Assembly: GCA_016931365.1 (NCBI GenBank)
Contig: JAFGEY010000086.1
Location: 1-17,835 of the forward strand
Direction: 5' to 3'
DNA from: Anaerolineae bacterium
GTDB lineage: Bacteria > Chloroflexota > Anaerolineae > JAFGEY01
DNA length: 17,835 nucleotides
The position numbers and the translations under genes were made by a program. Below, one piece after another: positions 6,338 through 13,747 of the stretch; position 1 is the stretch's first letter; each line of letters starts with the position of its first letter. A model generated the notes under the pieces. That model was not told the origin of the DNA. It searched no databases and saw only the letters and a program-made list of their open reading frames with translations.

Positions 6338-7375
6338 TCAGACAGTCGCCTTGGGTTTGTCCTGGCGAAAAATAAGCATATCAACCATCCGACCTTGCAC
6401 ATCCCGATATCGATCCGACAAGCGGGCCATCAACTGCCACGACTCTTGCTCGAACGCAGCGCACAAATCCTGACGATTGCTATCCACATATGCCATAATG
6501 TACTGGATATCTTCGGATAATGGATGCGTCCAGGTGATGATTTCGTGCAGCAGGCGCGCCGTGTGCTGTGCAAAATTGGGATGCACCCACACATCAAGCA
6601 AGCGGATGTGCTGTTGATAGGAGGCCACGGGCCAGGGATCGAGGAACGGCATCAGGGTCGCAAACCCCACCAGCGCGCCACCGGGTGTTTGCAAGCCGAT
6701 CGCCATGCCTTTGCCCGTCTCCAACACTTCAAACAGGCCAAGCAACCGCCCATCGACTGCCCAATCATCGAAAATGCCAAGCCCATAGTGCCGGACCAGG
6801 TAGGGCAGAGGCTGGTTGCACAGCAGCATCAGCGAAGCCCAATGCCCGGGCGTGAGCTGCGTCGTTTTGATCGACTCGTTGGACACAAAATAGTCCTCTA
6901 CCCACTCATGCACCGGCTGACCACTGACCGTGCGTCCCATCACCACGCCATCGCTCCAGGGGTCGCGCCGTATTTCGTGGAAACCAAATTCCTGGTACAG
7001 GTGATAGATGCTCGTATCCCAGCCGCTATTCAGCATCAAAAACTCGCCGCCGTCCGCGCGAAAATGTTCAAAAGCATGTTTGAGTAACTCTCGCGACAGT
7101 CCTTGACGGCGATACTCAGGGTGTTCAAAGAGACGGTGCACGCAGCCTACCCGCACATCGGAGCGGGAGGTAGAAACATCGAGACAGGCAATGGGATTGG
7201 ATTTGTCCATCGTGACGTGAAAAAGGTCTCGCCCGCCTTTGCCATCCAGGCGATAGCGCAGGTCTTCAGTCCAGGCATTGAACCGGTGAGATTGATCCCA
7301 ATACGAATAGAGGGAGAGCAGCGGGCGAATCCAATCTTTGACCGGGGGACGCAAGGTAATGATTTTGTACTCCAT
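6338..7375 (-). CDS. double-domain GNAT acetyltransferase
   Basis: A 345-residue protein. The start at ATG 7375 is supported by AGGGAG five bases upstream; the open frame continues further up to 7438 without a ribosome site. The N-terminal half (about 1-150) is a GNAT: strand VGCVHRLFEHPEYRRQGLSREL holds motif A (R-R-Q-G-L-S in place of the usual Q/RxxGxG/A), followed by HAFEHF and the FYxxxGF-like HLYQEFGFHEI. The C-terminal half (about 165-335) has a second GNAT-like outline, with strand RLLDVWVHPNFAQHTARLL but a degraded acetyl-CoA loop, so it is probably non-catalytic. The substrate is unknown. It is the promoter-proximal gene of a unit with the peptidase. Fold call is good; activity is inferred. 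Confidence 0.8.
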   Translation of the reverse strand: MEYKIITLRPPVKDWIRPLLSLYSYWDQSHRFNAWTEDLRYRLDGKGGRDLFHVTMDKSNPIACLDVSTSRSDVRVGCVHRLFEHPEYRRQGLSRELLKHAFEHFRADGGEFLMLNSGWDTSIYHLYQEFGFHEIRRDPWSDGVVMGRTVSGQPVHEWVEDYFVSNESIKTTQLTPGHWASLMLLCNQPLPYLVRHYGLGIFDDWAVDGRLLGLFEVLETGKGMAIGLQTPGGALVGFATLMPFLDPWPVASYQQHIRLLDVWVHPNFAQHTARLLHEIITWTHPLSEDIQYIMAYVDSNRQDLCAAFEQESWQLMARLSDRYRDVQGRMVDMLIFRQDKPKATV

Positions 7376-7455
7376 TTCAACTCCCTTGAGATGAACACCC
7401 CCCCAAGAACACGCATCGGGTGTACAAATACAAACCAACTGACCCTACATAGTAA

Positions 7456-7485
7456 ATTATACCACATCAGGGCTCTATGCTTCAA
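7456..7485 (-). promoter_or_regulatory. promoter of the GNAT-peptidase unit
   Basis: On the - strand, TTGAAG (7485-7480), an 18-base spacer, then a perfect TATAAT (7461-7456) preceded by TGG, an extended -10 (TGnTATAAT). The leader to ATG 7375 would be about 75 bases. The 12-mer TGTGGTATAATT here recurs exactly at 12138-12149 on the + strand. Confidence 0.7.
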
Positions 7486-7510
7486 CTTCTCCAACGTTAC
7501 ATTTTCGCTA

Positions 7511-7550
7511 CAAAAACTAAAGGGGATTGAAGAGCAACAGCGCTCTCCCC
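7511..7550 (-). terminator. imperfect terminator after the histidine kinase pair
   Basis: On the - strand GGGG-AGAGC (7550-7542) can pair with GCTCT and CCCC (7535-7531 and 7525-7522), with a bulge on one side. TTTAGTTTTTG (7521-7511) follows. It lies about 45 bases after the stop of the 7594-9822 kinase. The hairpin is imperfect, so some read-through into the GNAT unit is possible. Confidence 0.45.
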
Positions 7551-7593
7551 AACCCCCATCAAAATATCTTGAAACGAAACAATTGTCTGCGTT

Positions 7594-9822
7594 CTACTCG
7601 ACAGCGATCGGCAGATTGAACCCGAACGCGCTCCCTCGATCGACCTCGCTGGAGGCCCAGACCGTGCCGCCATGCGCTTGGGTCACGAACTTGATCAGCG
7701 GCAGCCCCAATCCCAACCCCTCTACGCCCCGGTTGACGCTGTCGGCGGTCTGCGTAAACGCTTCCCAGATGGTAGGCAACTGATCGGGCGCGATGCCACA
7801 GCCTGTGTCCTGTACTTCAAAGCGCACGCTGCCGTCTTGTGTCCGGCAAGATACGCTCACCGATCCCCCTTCGTGGTTGAACTTGATTGCATTGTGCACC
7901 ATATGGTACATCGCTTCGCCAAGCCGATCCTTGTCCACCAACATCAGGGGCAGATCGCCGGCCACGTGCACCTCGATCTCGATGTTGCGTGAATGGGCCA
8001 TCGTTTCCAGCGGCGCAACCGTCTCGCGGATCAAAGTCTCAAGATTGGCTCGCTCGCGTTTCAGTTCACCTTGCTTGCTCAACAACGAAGCGAAAGAGAT
8101 CACGCGATCGATCATCTGCCGTCCGTCGGCCAGTTCCTTGTCCAACTGTTTGATTTGCTGCGATAGTTCATTGAGCATTCCCCGTTCTGCGTAACGGGCC
8201 AGCAATTGCACCGAAAACCCGGCAGCGACAAAAGGGGTGCGCAATTCATGGGTGATCACGCCAATAAAATCGGACTTGAGTTTATCCAATTCTTGCAGGC
8301 GACTGTAGGCGCCGGTCAATTCCTCGTTTGTCCGTTCCAACGCGCGGTTGGCCAATTCGAGTTCGGCGTTCAGCCGCATCACATTGACCGACATTGTCTC
8401 AACCTGATCGAACAGGCGAGCGTTTTGCAAAGCGACGGCAGTTTGATCGGCCAACGCCTTGAGCCAGGCCAATTCATCCTGCGTATACATTTCGCCCGAT
8501 TCTTTGGGGCCAAGCGCGACCACGCCGACCAGCTTGTCGTTGGTATGAACGGGCAAAAGCAATTCGATTCCCAGCGCGCGCAGCCACGCACGCTCCCCTT
8601 TGGGCACCTCAACATATCGTTCCTGCAAATCGACATCATATTGGGACACCGGATTGTCCGAGCTGTGCAGTTGCCCGGCCAATGGACTGTCTGGATGAAG
8701 CTCGAAATCATTCTTGGGCAACGCGCCGAGGATCATGATCGGATCCAACAGTAGACCGCCGATCTCTTGCTTGCCCTCGCGGACAAGGTAAAGCCCCCCA
8801 TATTCTATGCCCGTGGCGTGCATCACGGTGCTCATCACCAGGTCGGCCAGGGGATCCAGGCGCAAGGTCTCGATCACTTTTTCACCATAAGCGCGCAAGA
8901 CACTGTCGTAATCCGCCGATTCGACATGAAAGAGGCCGCGGTCGACCAGTTTTTGAATGCCCTGGCGCAATGGGTGCGTGGCAAAAGACAGAAACACCGC
9001 CGCCACGCCGGCACCGATCAGCGCACTAAAAACCAACTCTCCCTGTAGGATGGTCCACGTGCCCCACATCAAGCCGAAACCGATGCCCACGGCGATCAGG
9101 GTAGAGACAATATAACCAAAGGTGTAACGAACGACCGTTCGGATATCGAGCAGGTTGTGACTGAACGTGAGCAGGGTCAGCACCAGCACGCCGCTGAAAC
9201 GCGCGCTGAGGCCAAAGAGGTTGAACGGTACGCGCCGCGAGGCAAAAAAAGCGTCGCCCAACACCAGCAAAAGCAAGGCCAAAAACAGGTATCGATAACG
9301 ATTGCGGTGCATCGGGCTGACCGTCTGTCGATAACTGCGCCAGATAGCCCAAATCGGCGCGAACGCAAACACGCCCCAGCCCAAAATGCTGAGCAATTCG
9401 ATGATCGAATCTGCCGTCCAGCGCATTTGCCCGACGGTGATCTGAACGATCTCGAAGGGCAGGATACGGGCAACCACCAACACAAAAAGTACCAAATACA
9501 GCGCCCCCATCACCCACCAGGCCAAAACCACCTTTCTGACCACGTCTTTGCGCAAAAAAGCGTACATCAGGTTGTAAAAGATCACCGCCAACACAACCAG
9601 TCCGGCCAGCGCGATCCGTTCGCCGAACCAGACCACCCAGTCGTCGCGCAGTACCCCCACCGCAAAGGCCACGGCCACATCCCACAGAGCCAACACGAAC
9701 AGATAAAGCGCCAGGGTGCGCTCGGTTCGATTTCGGATCCGGTGGCGAAGCGCCATAAGCGCCAATATCGCCACATAGCCGATCAGTAGAATCAACGGCA
9801 CAATCGCTCGATCGATACTCAT
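7594..9822 (-). CDS. membrane sensor histidine kinase (7TM-like + GAF + HisKA + HATPase), second of pair
   Basis: 742 residues from ATG 9822, which shares one base with the upstream kinase's stop (TAATG). An in-frame TTG at 9834 is an alternative. Residues 1-290 hold about eight or nine hydrophobic segments like the 7TM histidine-kinase sensor region. A GAF-like domain (about 305-470), a coiled coil (about 472-515), HisKA with H525 (GVITHELRTP) and an ATPase domain follow. The ATPase has N-box N644 (HMVHNAIKF), G1 D672-T-G-C-G-I and G2 GLGLGL (702-707). It should autophosphorylate on H525 in response to an unknown membrane or GAF ligand and pass phosphate to a response regulator that is not encoded nearby. 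It is clearly a paralogue of the preceding kinase and probably translated with it. Confidence 0.9.
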   Translation of the reverse strand: MSIDRAIVPLILLIGYVAILALMALRHRIRNRTERTLALYLFVLALWDVAVAFAVGVLRDDWVVWFGERIALAGLVVLAVIFYNLMYAFLRKDVVRKVVLAWWVMGALYLVLFVLVVARILPFEIVQITVGQMRWTADSIIELLSILGWGVFAFAPIWAIWRSYRQTVSPMHRNRYRYLFLALLLLVLGDAFFASRRVPFNLFGLSARFSGVLVLTLLTFSHNLLDIRTVVRYTFGYIVSTLIAVGIGFGLMWGTWTILQGELVFSALIGAGVAAVFLSFATHPLRQGIQKLVDRGLFHVESADYDSVLRAYGEKVIETLRLDPLADLVMSTVMHATGIEYGGLYLVREGKQEIGGLLLDPIMILGALPKNDFELHPDSPLAGQLHSSDNPVSQYDVDLQERYVEVPKGERAWLRALGIELLLPVHTNDKLVGVVALGPKESGEMYTQDELAWLKALADQTAVALQNARLFDQVETMSVNVMRLNAELELANRALERTNEELTGAYSRLQELDKLKSDFIGVITHELRTPFVAAGFSVQLLARYAERGMLNELSQQIKQLDKELADGRQMIDRVISFASLLSKQGELKRERANLETLIRETVAPLETMAHSRNIEIEVHVAGDLPLMLVDKDRLGEAMYHMVHNAIKFNHEGGSVSVSCRTQDGSVRFEVQDTGCGIAPDQLPTIWEAFTQTADSVNRGVEGLGLGLPLIKFVTQAHGGTVWASSEVDRGSAFGFNLPIAVE

Positions 9823-12005
9823 TACTGCCCCCAAGACGCTTTGCCGTCCGAGACCAACGAAAATTCTTCACTGCCAAGTTCCGGCGGCTTACCCAGTGGA
9901 ATGCGGAAGCCAAACGTGCTCCCCTCGCCAACGCGGCTAAAGGCCCAAACTTCGCCGCCGTGTGCAGTCACGATATATTTCACCAGCGCCAGTCCCAATC
10001 CCAGCCCCTCGACGCCGCGCCGGAGCGAATCGGCGGCCTGGCTGAACCCGTCCCAGATCGTCTTGAGCTTGTCCGCCGACACGCCGACACCGGTATCGAC
10101 TATGCGCAGGTTAATCAAATTCTCATCGGCAGCGCAAGAGACGGTGACCTGGCCCTGCGCCGGGGTGAACTTGATCGCATTGTGGACGAGGTGGTGCACA
10201 GCCTCGGCAATGCGCTCCCGGTCGGCCCAGACTGGCGGCAGCACCTCTGCAAGTTGGACTTGCAGGTTGATCTGGCGCATCTGCGCGATCTTGATCAGCG
10301 GATCGACCACCTCTTGCACAATCTGGCCCAGATCAACTTGCGTCTTGCGCAGTTCACCCTGTTTGGACAGAAACGCCGCAAAGTTGACCAGCTTGTCGAT
10401 CATTGCCTTGAGCTGATCGACCCCTTTGACGATGTCACGAACCGTTTCGGCTTGCTCGGGATCGAGCCTGTCACTGACCTGACGCTGCAAGAGTTGCAAC
10501 GAAAAATCAACCCCGGCCAGGGGACTGCGCAGTTCGTGGGTGACCACCCCAATAAAGGCCGACTTGAGTTTGTCCATCTCTTGCAAGCGGCGGTTGACCA
10601 CGTCCAGGTCGGTATAAAGTCGATTGAGCACCGTGTTCAAGGTGCGCATCTCGCTGAACAGACGCGCATTTTGCAGGGGAAATCCGCTGCGTTCGGCCAG
10701 TTCGGACAGAAATTCGACCTCGTTAGCCCGGTAAACGCTTCCTCGTGCCTTGTCACCCAACGCCAGAATACCAATCAACTGCCCGCGCGAGCGAATGGGC
10801 ACAAACAACCGCATCCCCAGCGATTTGAGCCACTCACGCTCCTGCTCGCGGACGATGGCATAACGCGGGTCTTTGTCCAGCGCCTCCTGCGTCACACTGA
10901 CCCCCTTGCGCCGCAGATCGTCCATCAATGGGCTGAACGCTCGAAACCTGATCGGTTCGATCGACGCCAGTTCCGAGTTGCCGACCACCTGAAAAGCAAT
11001 GTTGTCCAGGTGTCCCTCGCTGTCGCCGACGAGCAAAACTCCCCTTTGGACGCCAAATGCCTCGCCAGCGATCAGCATCATGGTCTCGGAAAGCTGCACC
11101 GGATCCAAAATGTCGGTAGCGCGTTTGTTAAAGTTGTGCAGGTGATACGGCAGGTCCGCCGCCTCACCGAACAAAAGCCGGTCGATGACCAAACTGGCCA
11201 CGCGGTGCATCAGTGCGTAAATCATGCCCACCGTGCCCGAGGCGATAATCACTCCCAAGCCGAGTGCGGCACCTGAAAACGCCTGCCGGAGAATGTACAG
11301 GCTGGCGACCAGAATCAATCCGGTCAGCAAAGTGACCAGGACATAAATAAACAGGCTGCGAAATATCGACCGCGCCTCAACCGCATGCACGTTTAAAACC
11401 ACAACGGTCGTTGCGACAATGCCCAGAGTCGCCCACAGCGGCGCCGACACACCCAGCGGAGACCAGGTGCTCAACACACCAAACACACCGATGCCCAGGA
11501 ACACAAAAGCGATCAGCCCATAGACGAACAACCGGCTTTCCAGTCTGTCGGCCTGCTGGGCCACTGACACGATCCCACTCACGGCAAACGTTGCCCAGAT
11601 CGCCGTCGCAAATCCCTGCCAGACCCAGGTTTCCAGCGGCGAACGATCGTCCACCCCAAACACATCCCCCAACACGACCAGCACTGATAGCGCCATAGCC
11701 AGGGCCACTCGGGTCGCGATCCAATGCCATAAATTGGGCAACCTACCCTGGCCGTGCTGGATCAATGCCCAGAACAGCACACCGATGGCAACACTGCTTG
11801 CCACCGTCGCATATTGTGCAAAAAGCGGCCTCCGGTCGGGCGACCAGGAAAGCGATACATTCCACACAATGAGGGAGAAAAACCAGGCCAGGAGCAGTTG
11901 AACCAACCGACCACGCAACTGGCGGGTGCCTAGCACGGCGACGATCAGGCCAATGCAGACTAAAATTGAGAGGCTGGGAAATGCGACATCAAGCGTTGGC
12001 AACAT
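9822..12005 (-). CDS. membrane sensor histidine kinase (multi-TM + GAF + HisKA + HATPase), first of pair
   Basis: 727 residues; ATG 12005 has GGGAAG upstream. Hydrophobic segments fill residues 8-268 (about eight or nine), followed by a GAF-like domain (about 295-450) with the helix EVEFLSELAERSGFPLQNARLF at its end. A coiled coil leads to HisKA with H490 (GVVTHELRSP). The ATPase has N609 (HHLVHNAIKF), G1 D637-T-G-V-G-V and G2 GLGLGL (667-672). All catalytic motifs are intact, so an active kinase is expected. The closing strand STFGFRIPLGK parallels SAFGFNLPIA of its neighbour. Co-translation of two similar kinases would allow heterodimers. A strong promoter lies about 90 bases upstream and is divergent from the amidohydrolase promoter. 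The signal and partner regulator are unknown. Confidence 0.9.
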   Translation of the reverse strand: MLPTLDVAFPSLSILVCIGLIVAVLGTRQLRGRLVQLLLAWFFSLIVWNVSLSWSPDRRPLFAQYATVASSVAIGVLFWALIQHGQGRLPNLWHWIATRVALAMALSVLVVLGDVFGVDDRSPLETWVWQGFATAIWATFAVSGIVSVAQQADRLESRLFVYGLIAFVFLGIGVFGVLSTWSPLGVSAPLWATLGIVATTVVVLNVHAVEARSIFRSLFIYVLVTLLTGLILVASLYILRQAFSGAALGLGVIIASGTVGMIYALMHRVASLVIDRLLFGEAADLPYHLHNFNKRATDILDPVQLSETMMLIAGEAFGVQRGVLLVGDSEGHLDNIAFQVVGNSELASIEPIRFRAFSPLMDDLRRKGVSVTQEALDKDPRYAIVREQEREWLKSLGMRLFVPIRSRGQLIGILALGDKARGSVYRANEVEFLSELAERSGFPLQNARLFSEMRTLNTVLNRLYTDLDVVNRRLQEMDKLKSAFIGVVTHELRSPLAGVDFSLQLLQRQVSDRLDPEQAETVRDIVKGVDQLKAMIDKLVNFAAFLSKQGELRKTQVDLGQIVQEVVDPLIKIAQMRQINLQVQLAEVLPPVWADRERIAEAVHHLVHNAIKFTPAQGQVTVSCAADENLINLRIVDTGVGVSADKLKTIWDGFSQAADSLRRGVEGLGLGLALVKYIVTAHGGEVWAFSRVGEGSTFGFRIPLGKPPELGSEEFSLVSDGKASWGQ

Positions 12006-12098
12006 TTGGGCTTCCCTTATCCCGGAGTTCAGAAGCGTTCTCGCGTTCGCTCTGCCTCCTACCGAGAATCATTCGGGCACGAAAAGAAAACTGAGTTC

Positions 12099-12127
12099 AT
12101 TATAACATGCGTCAAAATGAGGGTCAA
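12099..12127 (-). promoter_or_regulatory. near-consensus promoter of the histidine kinase pair
   Basis: On the - strand, TTGACC (12127-12122), a 17-base spacer, then TATAAT (12104-12099). Eleven of twelve bases match the consensus with the ideal spacing. Transcription would begin near 12092, giving a leader of about 87 bases to ATG 12005. It lies back-to-back with the + strand promoter at 12140-12148. Confidence 0.78.
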
Positions 12128-12139
12128 GAAATCCACTTG

Positions 12140-12148
12140 TGGTATAAT
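12140..12148 (+). promoter_or_regulatory. extended -10 promoter of the amidohydrolase gene
   Basis: TGGTATAAT: a perfect -10 hexamer (12143-12148) with the TGn extension and no convincing -35 (AGGGTC at 17 bases). The start point would be near 12155, leaving a leader of about 119 bases to ATG 12274. The region where a -35 would be contacted overlaps the -35 box of the opposite promoter, so polymerase at one may hinder the other. Confidence 0.6.
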
Positions 12149-12243
12149 TCCATCATCGAATTCTGCCGTCTGGGCAAGCGACAGCCCGGCCCGGACCCGT
12201 TCTTGATCGGCTAAAGCCCTTACTTTACCACTTTATCTGGACA

Positions 12244-12260
12244 GCATCCACAGCGGATGC
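12244..12260 (+). other. small leader hairpin abutting the amidohydrolase ribosome site
   Basis: GCATCC (12244-12249) and GGATGC (12255-12260) form a six-pair stem with loop ACAGC. The Shine-Dalgarno AAGGAG (12261-12266) starts on the next base and ATG follows at 12274. A hairpin at this position could set ribosome access or mRNA stability; it is short and could be incidental. Confidence 0.35.
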
Positions 12261-12273
12261 AAGGAGTAGAAAA

Positions 12274-13602
12274 ATGCTTGTTCAAAATGCCCTGTTTGAT
12301 CGACTCGATGAATGCATCCAGCGTATCCCGGTCATCGACTGCCACGAGCATATGCAAGGCCCCGATGCGCTCACGCCTTACAAAGAGCCGATCGCCGCAC
12401 TGATCCGCGGCTATGTGTTCAGCGATCTGCAATCGGCGGCCTTTGGCGTGCCCGACCGGGAATTGGCCCGCCTGCAAGACCACGAGGTGCCCACCGACGA
12501 AAAATGGCCGCTGTTTGAGCGATTGTGGCGCGCCACCGAACACACCGCCTACGCGCAGGTGACCAAATGGGTGCTCAAGACCGTTTACGGCGAGCGAGAG
12601 ATGACCCGCGACGCGCTCGAGCGCGTCGCCGCGCAACTGGCGGGGCGCGACGAGGATGCTTATTTCCGCACCTTCGACGAGGCCGGAATCAAAGCGATGA
12701 TCGTCGATGTTTTGGGATGGCTTGATGCCGGGTTTAAGGTTTTCCTCGATGGCGAAAAAACGTTCCCTGATCGCTGGAAACTGATGATCTCGCTGCCGGG
12801 CATGCACCCCACCAACCTGACTGCGGAGACCATTGCCTACTATGGCTCGCTCGTTGACCGGCACATCACCTCACTCGACGAGTACCTGGAGGCTATTTAT
12901 GCTATTTTCGAGCGCTGCATTGAGCGCGGCGCGATCGGGATCAAAGATCAATCAGCGTACAACCGCACTCTTTCCTACGATCTGGTGCCTCAAGCCGACG
13001 CCGAGCGCCTGTTCAACCGCGCATTGGGCGATCCGCGCAACAGCCTCGGCTGGCCGGAAGGCAAACCGCTGAACGACTTTATGTTTCACCAATTTATGCG
13101 CTTTGCCCGCGATCTGAACCTGACCGTGCAGCTCCACACCGGGCACATGGCCGGCATCCGCAACCGCGTCGACAAGACCAACGCCGCCTATCTCACCTCC
13201 GTGCTCGAAGTTCATCAACAAGTGCGCTTTGACCTCTTTCACGGCAACTGGCCCTATATGGGCGACCTGCTCTTCCTGGGCAAAAATTATCCCAACGTCG
13301 CCCTCGACCTTTGCTGGCTGCACATCATCGACCCCGATTACGCTGTCGAACTGCTCCAGCGGGCCACGCTCACCATGCCACACAGCAAGATTCACGGCTT
13401 TGGCGGCGATTACGGCGACGTGCCCGAATTCGCCGCCGGTCATCTGTCCATCGCCCGCCGCAACATCGCTGTTGCGCTCACTCATCTGGTCGAAGGGGGC
13501 TGGATCGACGAAACCCAGGCACTTACCCTGGCCGCCGACTGGCTGTTCAACAACCCCAACCGGTTCTTTAACCTGGGTTTTGAAGCAGTGCGTGCAAATT
13601 GA
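12274..13602 (+). CDS. amidohydrolase-superfamily enzyme, distant to uronate isomerase/amidohydrolase-2
   Basis: A 442-residue cytoplasmic protein with AAGGAG eight bases before ATG. It shows the superfamily metal signature: H24-x-H26 on the first strand (PVIDCHEHMQ), possible K224 (IGIKDQSAYNR), H288 and H291 (VQLHTGHM), H323 (DLFHGNWP) and D379 (GFGGDYGD). The arrangement fits the metal-dependent (beta/alpha)8 hydrolases/isomerases of COG2159 and the uronate isomerase group; the C-terminal NPNRFFNLG helix is also seen in that group. Size and motifs suit sugar-acid isomerisation, decarboxylation or hydrolysis, but nothing fixes the substrate. It has its own promoter, divergent from the kinases, and a terminator hairpin, so it is a single-gene unit possibly controlled with the kinases. 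Confidence 0.82.
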   Translation: MLVQNALFDRLDECIQRIPVIDCHEHMQGPDALTPYKEPIAALIRGYVFSDLQSAAFGVPDRELARLQDHEVPTDEKWPLFERLWRATEHTAYAQVTKWVLKTVYGEREMTRDALERVAAQLAGRDEDAYFRTFDEAGIKAMIVDVLGWLDAGFKVFLDGEKTFPDRWKLMISLPGMHPTNLTAETIAYYGSLVDRHITSLDEYLEAIYAIFERCIERGAIGIKDQSAYNRTLSYDLVPQADAERLFNRALGDPRNSLGWPEGKPLNDFMFHQFMRFARDLNLTVQLHTGHMAGIRNRVDKTNAAYLTSVLEVHQQVRFDLFHGNWPYMGDLLFLGKNYPNVALDLCWLHIIDPDYAVELLQRATLTMPHSKIHGFGGDYGDVPEFAAGHLSIARRNIAVALTHLVEGGWIDETQALTLAADWLFNNPNRFFNLGFEAVRAN

Positions 13603-13611
13603 GCGGTAGGG

Positions 13612-13645
13612 GTGAAGCATTCGCTGAACTGCGCGAATGCTTCAC
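13612..13645 (+). terminator. hairpin terminator of the amidohydrolase gene
   Basis: A perfect 13-bp inverted repeat (13612-13624 with 13633-13645) around an eight-base loop, ten bases after the stop. A T-rich but interrupted tail follows (TCTTACTTGTCATAAGATTTTT). It separates the amidohydrolase from the ATPase-CHAT module. Confidence 0.8.
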
Positions 13646-13664
13646 TCTTACTTGTCATAAGATT

Positions 13665-13692
13665 TTTCCAGCAGCCCATTCTTGTGTATAAT
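13665..13692 (+). promoter_or_regulatory. promoter of the ATPase-CHAT module
   Basis: A perfect TATAAT (13687-13692) with TTTCCA 16 bases upstream as a four-of-six -35 match. It lies just after the amidohydrolase terminator. Transcription from about 13699 gives a leader of about 50 bases before ATG 13748, so the two-gene module is probably an independent unit. Confidence 0.55.
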
Positions 13693-13747
13693 ATGGGTAT
13701 GCGTAGAAAACCTTGACCAAAGGCAAAATCGACCAGTTGGGGGGAAT

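Noticed and set aside
7376..7438. A 21-codon N-terminal extension of the double GNAT
   Set aside because: ATG 7375 has AGGGAG at the right distance; the extension has no ribosome site and lies within the leader after the promoter.
9960..11276. A 438-codon + strand open frame opposite the first histidine kinase
   Set aside because: It is antisense to a gene with all kinase motifs, shows no recognisable domain and has the composition of a mirror frame in GC-rich DNA; no ribosome site was seen.
12006..12206. A 66-codon + strand frame in the divergent promoter region
   Set aside because: It spans both promoters and has no domain or credible start.
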